10,456 bases of DNA from Desulfocapsa sulfexigens (lineage in GTDB: Bacteria > Desulfobacterota > Desulfobulbia > Desulfobulbales > Desulfocapsaceae). The stretch covers positions 1-10,456 of the forward strand of contig DQVD01000215.1 in the NCBI GenBank assembly GCA_015661935.1, in the 5' to 3' direction. A program made the translations under genes and the position numbers. Of this stretch, positions 1 to 7,481 are shown one piece after another (positions within the stretch are counted from its first letter, which is position 1; each line of letters starts with the position of its first letter). The notes beneath the pieces were generated by a model. It did no database searches and was not told where the DNA came from. It saw only the letters and a list, made by a program, of their open reading frames with translations.

Positions 1-28
1 CTTCCATCAAGAAAGGTTCACTTCCAAA

Positions 29-301
29 TCAATTTGCAGCATCTTTTAAAGGCTGACCGGGATTGAATTTTACAACTTTTCTTGCTTTAATCTTAATAAC
101 TTCCCCAGTCTGTGGATTTCTTCCGTTCCGTGCTGCTCTTTTTTTAACAGAAAAACTTCCAAAGCCTACCAAGGCCACTCTGTGATCCGTCTTCAATCCT
201 TTTTTTATAGTAGCTGTCATGGTCTCAACCGCTACCTTTGCTTGTGTTGGGCTTATCCTTGCCTGATCTGCTACCGCTTCGATAATATCTTTCTTATTCA
301 T
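29..301 (-). CDS. HU-family DNA-binding protein
   Basis: A 90-residue protein of the normal length and layout of HU/IHF proteins, which bind and bend DNA as dimers and compact the nucleoid or assist recombination and replication complexes. The N-terminal helical dimerisation part opens with MNKKDIIEAVA. The signature GFGSF lies at residues 47-51, the DNA-gripping arm carries RNPQTGE at 61-67, and the protein ends with the family pattern KFNPGQPLKD. The ATG has AAGGA about 9 nt upstream. It is the last gene of the integrase-led operon, 19 bp after the YdjM-like gene. Inference: on a mobile element it may be an accessory factor for the recombinase (as IHF is for lambda Int) or for the nearby origin. 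Whether it is HU proper or an IHF subunit cannot be decided from the sequence alone; the motif spacing favours HU. Confidence 0.96.
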   Translation of the reverse strand: MNKKDIIEAVADQARISPTQAKVAVETMTATIKKGLKTDHRVALVGFGSFSVKKRAARNGRNPQTGEVIKIKARKVVKFNPGQPLKDAAN

Positions 302-320
302 CTTGATAATTCCTTTTTAA

Positions 321-1178
321 TTATAAATTGTTTTCCAGTGAGATATTGTGACCAAGGATCTGCCCCCAGACTACCTCTCCGGCTTTTGCTGTATGCCATT
401 TTGCGCCATCCAGAAAATAAACCTTACTTCCTGTTTTCGCCCATCCTTTCAGCTTCACAACCTCCCACTTAACGTCTTTAACTGGCTTTAGACGTGCCTT
501 TAAGAATTCCCCATGCTTTGGGGTGCGTACTATCTTTTCTATTCCCTGCATCGCTAAGCCTTGACCCTCTGTACCAATTATCAGCCAGTCAACTTGTTCA
601 ATCAATCCACTGTTCCACCTGAATTTTCCATGAACTCTACATTGCTGCAAACCCTTTGACCTGAATTCTTCAACCATAATTTTAGGAGCCCCGGTCAGGT
701 GCCCTATCATTGCCCGGATACCTCCAACAGCACCCACATAACCACCAGCCCACGCAAAGGATCCAAAGACAACCAGAATGATTATTTCGGCACCACTACC
801 AGTCTTTATCCTCCAGTCACGCTTGAAGAGGACGAATAATTTTTCTGACCATGGCGCAAAACCCCTTACACCGCTAACCGTGGCACAATCAGCAAAGATA
901 TGGAGTAGAGCACCGGCACCAATAATAAAAGCTGGTTTCCACCATATTCCAGCGATAGCAACCAACCCCCATAACCAAAACGAATGTAAAGGTCCTCTAT
1001 GTCCCAGCCATTTATTCAGAGGTATTGAAAGTGGGAAAAAAACTCTGCCAATGAATGAGCGGGGTGTGTCCAGATCTGGAATAATTGCCCCACCGGCCAG
1101 CAAAGCAAGATCAGCCCGACCGGCTCCGGCCATAATTCCGCAAGATACCGCTATTGCAATGTGAGTTGGTCCGGTCAA
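321..1178 (-). CDS. YdjM-type membrane metal-dependent hydrolase with extra C-terminal domain
   Basis: The first ~160 residues match the YdjM/DUF457 family of predicted membrane-bound metal-dependent hydrolases, whose substrate is unknown. Visible metal-ligand-type residues are H6 (THIAIA), D35 and D37 (PDLDTP), H60 and H65 (GHRGPLHS), and H93 with D97 (HIFAD). Hydrophobic helices lie near 22-34, 66-95 and 130-155. Residues ~165-285 form a hydrophilic extension rich in K, W and G that I do not recognise; the usual family member is shorter (from memory, under about 200 residues). The start is TTG at 1178, giving a 4-nt TTGA overlap with the stop of the ATPase gene. The next Met (codon 16) would delete H6, so TTG is preferred, and overlap-coupled translation is likely. 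Its neighbours suggest it works at the envelope with the membrane ATPase and the TolC-like protein; that is inference. Confidence 0.85.
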   Translation of the reverse strand: MTGPTHIAIAVSCGIMAGAGRADLALLAGGAIIPDLDTPRSFIGRVFFPLSIPLNKWLGHRGPLHSFWLWGLVAIAGIWWKPAFIIGAGALLHIFADCATVSGVRGFAPWSEKLFVLFKRDWRIKTGSGAEIIILVVFGSFAWAGGYVGAVGGIRAMIGHLTGAPKIMVEEFRSKGLQQCRVHGKFRWNSGLIEQVDWLIIGTEGQGLAMQGIEKIVRTPKHGEFLKARLKPVKDVKWEVVKLKGWAKTGSKVYFLDGAKWHTAKAGEVVWGQILGHNISLENNL

Positions 1179-1981
1179 GTTTTCATACCTTTAAAAAGGA
1201 AGAATCTAAAAACCAAACCTAACCCCATTCCCAGTCCACCAAGCATATACAGGCTAGTTGATTCAAGACCAATAGCAATGTATCTGGTACACATTACACA
1301 GACTAAAACCAGCATCAGTACCGGGGAAATATCAATCTCCTCACCTTTCACTTTGGCCGTGTCAGGTGTGACCTCTCCCCGCATTGCATGCATAAGCTGA
1401 CCGGGGTTCCCACGAGCGGCGTTCACCGCCTCCGGTACCGGAGTTCTTGAGGCGACAAGAGGAGCAACGAGAGTTGCAATTCTTGTTAATTCAGCCTTTG
1501 GGAGTGGTTTTATTCTGATATCAGCCAAGCCCCAAAGCAGTCTACGCAACTCTTCTTTTTTAAAGGGAGGCACACCAGCTGCGACAATATGACATCTATC
1601 CCGCAGTATTTTTAATCTTCTTATTACTGACGGTTGAACCAAGTGAATATCGTCTACAAACAGCCAACACCCTGATTGTTGCAATATTTCTTGTTCCATC
1701 CAAGCAACTTGATATTTTGATTTGCTGACCACCACACCATCATTATTTTTTATTTCCAGTTTCCACCCTAAACAGATAGCCATCATTATTTCTTTTACTG
1801 TCCATGTAGCTGAAACAAAGGCCACTTTCCCTACTGCCTGTTCAGCCGACCATTCAAGCAGGGCTGTTTTCCCTATCCCATGCTGACCGGTAAGAAGAAA
1901 ACCTCTTTTCTCTCGTAATCGTGGCCTTATCTTTTCAGAAAGAACCCTATCTCGTCCCAACAAGTTGATCTGTCGCCACAT
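1175..1981 (-). CDS. Membrane-anchored AAA ATPase
   Basis: A 268-residue P-loop ATPase. An N-terminal 'LLGRDRVL' box precedes Walker A GQHGIGKT (32-39), Walker B is WLFVDD (106-111), a sensor-1-like strand HIVAAG follows at 131-136, and a lid motif ARGNPGQL lies at 189-196. This order resembles ExeA/TniB/Orc-type AAA proteins. Two hydrophobic segments at about 220-238 and 244-263 would hold the C-terminus in the inner membrane, leaving the ATPase domain in the cytoplasm. The gene overlaps the end of the TolC-like gene by 35 bp and the start of the YdjM-like gene by 4 bp, so the three are almost certainly cotranscribed. The combination resembles ExeA, a membrane-linked ATPase helping outer-membrane secretin assembly, and Zot/pI ATPases of filamentous phage, but it clearly belongs to neither. 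The substrate is unknown. Confidence 0.85.
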   Translation of the reverse strand: MWRQINLLGRDRVLSEKIRPRLREKRGFLLTGQHGIGKTALLEWSAEQAVGKVAFVSATWTVKEIMMAICLGWKLEIKNNDGVVVSKSKYQVAWMEQEILQQSGCWLFVDDIHLVQPSVIRRLKILRDRCHIVAAGVPPFKKEELRRLLWGLADIRIKPLPKAELTRIATLVAPLVASRTPVPEAVNAARGNPGQLMHAMRGEVTPDTAKVKGEEIDISPVLMLVLVCVMCTRYIAIGLESTSLYMLGGLGMGLGLVFRFFLFKGMKT

Positions 1982-2687
1982 AGTCGCAATTCTCCAAGAT
2001 AGCTAAAATTTTTCTTGCTGAACTTTTCATCAATGCTCTTTCTTTTTCCACTTCCTTTAAAAGCTGATAATAGGCTGTAATCCCCTGCTGTCCTGAATCT
2101 ATCATTACCTTTTTGAGTACACTTTTTTCTTGAGTCAAGGCCGCCATAGTAGCCCTGTGCACTTCAAAATTAGCGTACAAATCCGCTAAATGTTCTATTT
2201 GCTTATTGGTGGATTCCTTCCGGGCAAGTCTTAATTTTCTTGAATACAATGGAACTGTCATATTGAGACCGACAAAACCACTAATTCTTGACCTGTCCCG
2301 GCTGTATTCAGAGTCTACAGCCTTGTCTGTGCCGTAGGTGCTATTTGACGTTGATGTGGTGTCAGTGTCCGTCTGTTCCCCCAAAATCGTATAGACATTT
2401 TCGTCTGTATATTCGTTCATGTCTTGCCGATATTCTGCACCACTTTTCAATGAAACAGTCATATTCCAACCTGCGTAACATTCCCGCATTACATTTCTAG
2501 CCGTATACCATGCTGGTATTTCAATTCTAGGAATAGTCATATCCGGGGCTGGCTTAACTTCCGGCTTATTCTCCGGATGGGCTACTTCTTCAGGCTGGTT
2601 CTCTGGCTGGCTGGCCTCTCCTTCAGTAAATCCAGAGGTGCAAAAAACAACAGTCAGGATCCATACCAATAAAAATGATACCTTCAT
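1947..2687 (-). CDS. Secreted TolC-like single-repeat protein
   Basis: A 246-residue protein with an N-terminal signal peptide (hydrophobic core ~4-18; C16 lacks a good lipobox, so cleavage near 20-25 is more likely than lipidation). Next come a Pro/Glu-rich spacer (27-48) and two matching strands, GWNMTVSL at 73-80 and GLNMTVPL at 140-147, separated by a Ser/Thr/Asp-rich stretch. A long amphipathic helical region (150-230) follows. Strand, polar loop, strand ending in a 'VPLYS' turn, then a long helix is how one half of a TolC-family outer-membrane channel protomer looks. TolC itself has two such repeats and is about twice as long. C70 and C234 could form a disulfide. The ATG overlaps the recombinase stop by one base (TAATG), so translation is probably coupled. 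The TolC link rests on motif resemblance only; another periplasmic coiled-coil protein is possible. Confidence 0.55.
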   Translation of the reverse strand: MKVSFLLVWILTVVFCTSGFTEGEASQPENQPEEVAHPENKPEVKPAPDMTIPRIEIPAWYTARNVMRECYAGWNMTVSLKSGAEYRQDMNEYTDENVYTILGEQTDTDTTSTSNSTYGTDKAVDSEYSRDRSRISGFVGLNMTVPLYSRKLRLARKESTNKQIEHLADLYANFEVHRATMAALTQEKSVLKKVMIDSGQQGITAYYQLLKEVEKERALMKSSARKILAILENCDYVATDQLVGTR

Positions 2688-3727
2688 TAATTTTCTACCC
2701 CCAGTAGAGTTGTGACGTTATCAGGCAGCTTAACTTTTGCATAAATCAAAGTTGTATCCAATTTTGAGTGTCCCAGGAGTTCCTTAACCACCTCCAGCTT
2801 GATTCCTTTTCGGACTAATTCAGAAGCGTATGTATGTCGGAGGCTATGAGGCTTTATTATCTCCATTTTTTTCATTTCAGTCCATATTAAAGACCGGGAC
2901 TGTCTCCATGGATCCCCTTTTTTACATTGTTCTTCAATAGCCACACAAACCCACGTGGGCGCAGGAATTAACCTTTCCTTGTTCCCCTTCCCCATCACTT
3001 TAATAGCCCCACCATGGGACAATTCAGCTGTTTTAATCTCACTTATTCGAAGGCCACAACACAGCATTAAACCAATCCAAAGCCCCCGGCGATCCCCGTT
3101 AAGACAAAGATCTTTTGCTTGGGTCGATAAAATTTTAAAATCTTCCGTTCCTCTGTCTTTTGGTATCCTTCCCGGTGTCTTTGGTGGAATGATTTGGCTA
3201 ACTTCATTGTGTAATCTGTTGTTTCCGTCTCTTAATTGCCATTTACCAAAGGATCTAAGGACAGCTATTTTTCTTCTAGCTGTTGCCGGGTGCATATTAT
3301 TTATTGTTTTTTCAATATCTTGTCTGGTTATTACAGATAAAGAAACTTTCCGATTCCACCATTTCAAATCCCATGAATATTCCTGAATTGTACGCTTAAC
3401 TCTGCCGGCAGATCCCATGAAAACAGTATATTCTTTTGGGATTGTCCAGCAGCTGGAATCCAGACTTACAAAATTAGATTTTTCTGGTTGTTCTGGCTCT
3501 GCCCGGGCAGACGGTTTAATGGATTCAGTTTCCTGATTTTCTGATTCCAATTTCTCTTTTTTCAAATCTGATGATGGACTTTTTAAAGCAGCCTCAGGCT
3601 TTTCAGTATCCTCCTGAAAACATGCCCTATTGCTGTCCAATATCACACCGTCGACCACATCATACTTATCCCCTGAGGGCTGTTTTCGACCAAATAGCGA
3701 TTTGGTCATTCTCCTTAAAACCTTCAT
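2687..3727 (-). CDS. Tyrosine recombinase / integrase
   Basis: A 346-residue site-specific recombinase with a complete catalytic set: R227 (CGLRISE), K247 (MGKGNK), H294 and R297 (HSLRH), H320 (LLGH) and nucleophile Y329 (TTLIYA). The SAM-like core-binding domain spans about 100-170. Residues 1-95 form an unusually long, charged, low-complexity extension rich in E, K, S and P that is not part of a normal Xer or phage integrase; it may bind arm sites or a partner. The ATG has GGAG 7 nt upstream. It leads the operon that continues with TolC-like, ATPase, YdjM-like and HU genes. An integrase cotranscribed with envelope genes is odd, since integrases usually sit alone at an element's end. It could catalyse integration and excision of the element or resolve multimers. 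The att site is not identified. Confidence 0.93.
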   Translation of the reverse strand: MKVLRRMTKSLFGRKQPSGDKYDVVDGVILDSNRACFQEDTEKPEAALKSPSSDLKKEKLESENQETESIKPSARAEPEQPEKSNFVSLDSSCWTIPKEYTVFMGSAGRVKRTIQEYSWDLKWWNRKVSLSVITRQDIEKTINNMHPATARRKIAVLRSFGKWQLRDGNNRLHNEVSQIIPPKTPGRIPKDRGTEDFKILSTQAKDLCLNGDRRGLWIGLMLCCGLRISEIKTAELSHGGAIKVMGKGNKERLIPAPTWVCVAIEEQCKKGDPWRQSRSLIWTEMKKMEIIKPHSLRHTYASELVRKGIKLEVVKELLGHSKLDTTLIYAKVKLPDNVTTLLGVEN

Positions 3728-3908
3728 TTTATGGCTCCAGACCCCCTAATAGAGTGGGGTTATAAAATTTTTAACCTTCATTTCTAGGATTACCGGTAAG
3801 AAATAAATGGTTTCTGTCACAATTTCCAAACTCAATTCTAGTTTTTTGCCTCTTAGATCTGTCTTTAGCTTTTTTTACCGCTTTTTAGAGGTATACCATC
3901 TTTTCAGC

Positions 3909-4310
3909 TGCACCCGTGCACCCTTTGACCTAAACCTATAATATTACGTTGCAAAAGTTGGGTGCAGGTTAAAACGACACTGGGAGCTTGCACCCAGAGT
4001 GCACCCAGAGTGCACCACAGCTTGCACCCAACCTGCACCCTAATAATAACCTTTAAAAATAAATATTTAGTAAAGAAAGGGTGCAGGGGTAGGTTGTTCT
4101 GAGGAAATACGCCTTCATTTTTGTAGATAGTGGTAAGGGAAGCTAAGGAGGTAAAGAAAACGCCTTTTTGATCCATTTTATTACTTTTAAGGGGGTAATT
4201 GCACCCTTCAGGAGCTCTCTGCTGAAGTACCCTTGCACCCAAACAAGAGGAAAGAACTGGAATACCGTTGTTTTTGTTGGGTGCAGGTTGCACCCTTGAG
4301 CTTGCATCCA
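3909..4310. repeat. TGCACCC iteron cluster
   Basis: Exact TGCACCC copies on the plus strand start at 3909, 3917, 3989, 4000, 4023, 4034, 4200, 4234 and 4289. Inverted GGGTGCA copies start at 3960, 4079 and 4279. Near copies are at 4011 (TGCACCA) and 4303 (TGCATCC). The sites at 3989, 4000, 4011, 4023 and 4034 are spaced 11, 11, 12 and 11 bp, one helical turn, so a protein would see them on one face of the DNA. GGGTGCAGGTT occurs at 3960-3970 and 4279-4289, and its reverse complement at 4030-4040. 4279-4295 is an interrupted palindrome (GGGTGCA, GGT, TGCACCC). Iterons on both sides of AT-rich DNA beside a primase-helicase gene match origins of P4-like and SaPI-like satellites; function here is inferred. 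Confidence 0.85.
4041..4078. other. AT-rich tract, candidate DNA unwinding element
   Basis: A 38-bp tract with only four G or C bases, directly after the phased iterons (last one ends at 4040) and directly before an inverted iteron (4079-4085). In iteron origins the initiator bound to its repeats melts such a tract. The role is inferred from position and composition. Confidence 0.5.
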
Positions 4311-4490
4311 TAATTAACGATGCACTTCTTACTAACACTCGGTGATACCGGCCAGCGAACCCCTTTATATTTATTTTTATTGATAGATGAGAGCAGACAC
4401 CAAGCTGAAACCCACGCCTATAACTGCTCTTACAAACATTATGCGACATTACTATTCTGGGATTATCCATCTTTCTTCCCTCGCTCCTGG

Positions 4491-7469
4491 TCATCGGATC
4501 AGCCGGTGTCTGAATTTCAGGAATCGTTTCCCATGTATAGTTTTAAAGTGGGTTGTTTTTTCACCCTCTCTGTTTTTACCGGGGATCAGTTCCCAATCAC
4601 CTTTTTTAAGAAGCTTCTTATCGTTTGTTAAACGTGACCCAAAAATAGCAGCGGAGGAATAGGGATTCTGAAGATTATTATTTTTGCAGAATCGACCAAA
4701 GGCATAAACCAGATCATTAGATGTGCTTTCAAATTCAACCCAGCTTTCTGTATAATCCTCATTACCGGGAATAGGTACAGGCTGTGTCATGATGATAGTT
4801 ATTCCATATTCGGGGTGTTTGTACTGGAAAACCTCTTTATCAAATCCATAAACCATATGAGGTTTTAGTTCTGACTCTGAAATCCTGAGCCGGTACTCCC
4901 TGACCAGGCCGTCAAGCAGCTTCAAAATGTCATTGCTAGACACTTCATGTTCACGGGCAAGGTTATCTTGTGTGAAAAGCCACTGTTGCCAAATATCTTG
5001 TGCTTCAGGGGATGGCACATCCCAATATTTCAGTAATTTTTCAAGAATCAGCATCATTAGTGCAAGGTAAGCGTTCATTCTTTCTTTGCTGTGGCCTTTG
5101 TGCTGGACGTTTAGGGCTGTAATGAATGATTTTCTACGTTCAAGATTAGGAAGAATATCTTTCTGAATCATTTTAAGGATCCCAGAAATGATAATATCTC
5201 TCTTTCGGAGGATCTGGCGGGTAGCTTCATCATCAATGAAAGATGGATTTTGGAATTTTTTGCTAAATTGAACCGCAAACGTTCTATTTATGAGCTCAGA
5301 TTTAACAAAAGGCTCTATTGCGGTGATCATTACCAAAGCTTTTGGGCTTTCCTCGGTAACATCTGACTCAGTACCGCCCTTTCTTTTAACTTTGCTTCCC
5401 CTGGTGGCCACAAGAAGAAGAAATTTCATCATTTCATTTTTAATATCGTTGTTTTCAAGGTTATCAATGACTAGCAAAGGGTTTGCAGAAGCATCAGCAT
5501 AAGCGCCGGCTACTGATATTTCCCCTAAATGCTCATTTCCGTAGAGCAAATATTCAATCAGTCGAGCACCTGTAGTCTTTCCACAAGCTGTTTCACCTTC
5601 TGCTTTGAGCAATGGTGAGACATGGGGGGAGAAATCAGAGAGAAAACAGGAGATAAACCAGCAAACGAGAAGATGTTTTTGCTCTTTTTCACAAGAAAGA
5701 TTGTCAAATAAGAGTTCCCGGAGCAATGAAATAGCCTCTGGGACATCAGTTTCAGGCAGGAAATTGAATGGTTTTATTTTACCGGTTGATTTCAGAAGAA
5801 CATTGTCATCGTTTAGTCCGTTTTGAATTTCATTTATTCCCGTTGGTGTGAGTTTTAAGATTGTATTGTTAGGGCTATTCAGATTCAAAAAAACTGAATC
5901 CGTTGTCCGATCAGTAAAAAGCCATGACCCAACCTCTATATTATTTCCTGAATTGTATCCTTCTGACGCTAAAGACTCCCAGACAGACCGGCCCGGCTGT
6001 TCTGTGGGAAGCAAACCACATCTTTTTTTAATCAGAGCATTGAAAGGGCGATTATTTCCAACTTCATAAATATTGTGACGGTATAAAAGGTAGACCTTGT
6101 GGCTGGGATCGTGGAAGAACCGTCCACCTTTAGAAAAATAATCGTGGATCATATCAGCAATGATATTTGGATTTGCATCCCGTTTGCTCGAAAGATTTTC
6201 TAAATAATCAGCAATTCGAAGACGAAGACCGGAATCTACCTCAAGCTGCTGGGTGATGGCCTTCTTTTCAAATCCGATATCTTCTATTTTCTCGATATAG
6301 ATCTGTTGCTCGATGGTGGTCGTGTTGCTGATTTGCTGAAAAACAGAAAATCCCTTCAGGTGATTTAGTTTTGTTTCAAGAGATTTGAGTTTTCCAGCCT
6401 GAAGGATTTCCCACGTTAAATAATCAACCGCCGACTCTCGGAGTGTGCAAACTGCTTTTCGACGATCCAGCTTAGGTAGTGAGTGTATAAATTCGTCTGG
6501 ATCATTGTATTCTTCAGGGTAAATAAATATTCTGATATTGATACCCGGCAGAGATTGACATATCTTTCTGACGTAGCCATGCCCCTTGCTCATGGGCTTT
6601 TTTAGATCGAAGTCGTTATCCATCCATAAATAAAGATGTTTTTGGTTACATTGGTGCTTTAAAACTTGGATTTGATCGTCTGATATTTGCCCGGTTATGC
6701 CTAAAATCTGTTTTATTCCAGAATCCAGAACAGAAATGGTATCGTTTTCCCCTTCAACAAGGATTATTTCCTCAAAACGGTACAGAGCATCTTGATTGTA
6801 GAAGCTCCATTTCTTATGCCGTTTATTTGTTGGTAGTTGGTAGGGTGTTTTCTTTCCTGATGGATCCTTGATTGTGAATTGAACCACCCGGCCATTATAA
6901 TAATGAGGGAAAATAGCCAAGCCAGACGAGAAAAAATCATACAAATGACCTTTTTTTTCATCTTTCCGGACAAGGCCGGAGTTTAGGATTACTTCAGGGC
7001 TGAATATCTCAAGAAGATGATCACAAAGTTTTCCGTCACTAAATCCAACCATCAACCTTTTTAGAATTGGCATAGAATGGCCACGACGATTGATAAAATA
7101 TTCTTTAGCACCGTTTATTTTCATGTGCTGGTGGTAGTATTCAGCAGCTTCTTTTAAGACCTTTTCTGTCTTACTGAGCCTAACTATTTTCTGCTTTTGT
7201 TTTAGTGGGATATTAGCTAGATTAGCGGCATATTTTAGGGATTCATTCTCACTGTAACCGTGATACTCCTTAATGAAATCAAAGACATCACCAGAGAGGT
7301 CACATTGAAAGCATGTGAAAGTCTCTGTGTTTTTGTGTATACTGAAGCAGGTGTGACCATCACAAAACGGACACTTTTCAAGATGGCTCTTACCCATCGA
7401 GAGACCTGTTTCGGCAGGAATGGTGATATTTAGATCAAGAACTTGCTTGATTCTGGTAAAGTCGTTCAT
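4491..7469 (-). CDS. Primase-helicase replication protein
   Basis: A 992-residue multidomain replication protein. Residues ~30-70 hold a CHC2-type zinc finger (C33/C36 and C53/C56, followed by GDVFDFI as in DnaG). A catalytic TOPRIM domain has E239 (LVEGEND) and D284/D286 (MDNDFD). A helicase domain of P-loop type has Walker A GETACGKTT (625-633), Walker B LLVIDN (665-670), a sensor strand ALVMITA (711-717) and a probable arginine finger R729 (INRTF). The C-terminal ~160 residues are basic and may bind the origin. Primase plus helicase in one chain recalls the P4 alpha protein and SaPI primase/replication proteins, which also recognise iterons; the repeats lie just downstream. The ATG has AGGA 7 nt upstream, 2-5 nt past a perfect hairpin. 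Expected role: origin opening, unwinding and primer synthesis for autonomous replication. Confidence 0.93.
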   Translation of the reverse strand: MNDFTRIKQVLDLNITIPAETGLSMGKSHLEKCPFCDGHTCFSIHKNTETFTCFQCDLSGDVFDFIKEYHGYSENESLKYAANLANIPLKQKQKIVRLSKTEKVLKEAAEYYHQHMKINGAKEYFINRRGHSMPILKRLMVGFSDGKLCDHLLEIFSPEVILNSGLVRKDEKKGHLYDFFSSGLAIFPHYYNGRVVQFTIKDPSGKKTPYQLPTNKRHKKWSFYNQDALYRFEEIILVEGENDTISVLDSGIKQILGITGQISDDQIQVLKHQCNQKHLYLWMDNDFDLKKPMSKGHGYVRKICQSLPGINIRIFIYPEEYNDPDEFIHSLPKLDRRKAVCTLRESAVDYLTWEILQAGKLKSLETKLNHLKGFSVFQQISNTTTIEQQIYIEKIEDIGFEKKAITQQLEVDSGLRLRIADYLENLSSKRDANPNIIADMIHDYFSKGGRFFHDPSHKVYLLYRHNIYEVGNNRPFNALIKKRCGLLPTEQPGRSVWESLASEGYNSGNNIEVGSWLFTDRTTDSVFLNLNSPNNTILKLTPTGINEIQNGLNDDNVLLKSTGKIKPFNFLPETDVPEAISLLRELLFDNLSCEKEQKHLLVCWFISCFLSDFSPHVSPLLKAEGETACGKTTGARLIEYLLYGNEHLGEISVAGAYADASANPLLVIDNLENNDIKNEMMKFLLLVATRGSKVKRKGGTESDVTEESPKALVMITAIEPFVKSELINRTFAVQFSKKFQNPSFIDDEATRQILRKRDIIISGILKMIQKDILPNLERRKSFITALNVQHKGHSKERMNAYLALMMLILEKLLKYWDVPSPEAQDIWQQWLFTQDNLAREHEVSSNDILKLLDGLVREYRLRISESELKPHMVYGFDKEVFQYKHPEYGITIIMTQPVPIPGNEDYTESWVEFESTSNDLVYAFGRFCKNNNLQNPYSSAAIFGSRLTNDKKLLKKGDWELIPGKNREGEKTTHFKTIHGKRFLKFRHRLIR

Positions 7470-7481
7470 GCTGTTTCCTAT

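Larger units (their letters stand above)
3728..4490. other. Non-coding stretch with candidate replication origin
   Basis: About 760 bp between the recombinase and the primase. Its right part (3909-4310) is dominated by TGCACCC heptamers and an AT-rich tract. Its left part (3728-3903) holds the recombinase ribosome-binding site, a weak hairpin (ACCCC/GGGGT, 3741-3760) and a possible 11-codon leader ORF (3746-3781, MKVKNFITPLY). A minus-strand frame stays open from 4494 to 3904 and overlaps the primase stop as ATGA. Its translation, including CKLWCTLGAL read straight out of the repeats, does not look like a folded protein, so I do not call it. An origin can lie inside a gene, as in lambda O, so the frame is not fully excluded. 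Confidence 0.6.

Noticed and set aside
3909..4310. Repeats read as a CRISPR array
   Set aside because: The unit is only 7 bp, occurs in both orientations and has irregular spacing; there are no spacer-sized gaps or cas genes.
3909..4310. Repeats read as attP arm sites of the neighbouring integrase
   Set aside because: Genes of apparently one element continue on both sides, so in an integrated element this cannot be the junction. The 11-bp phasing beside an AT-rich tract and the primase fits an origin better; not excluded if the element is a free circle.
5848..6069. Plus-strand ORFs inside the primase gene (also 5290-5502, 5605-5826)
   Set aside because: Antisense shadows of the well-supported primase-helicase reading frame.
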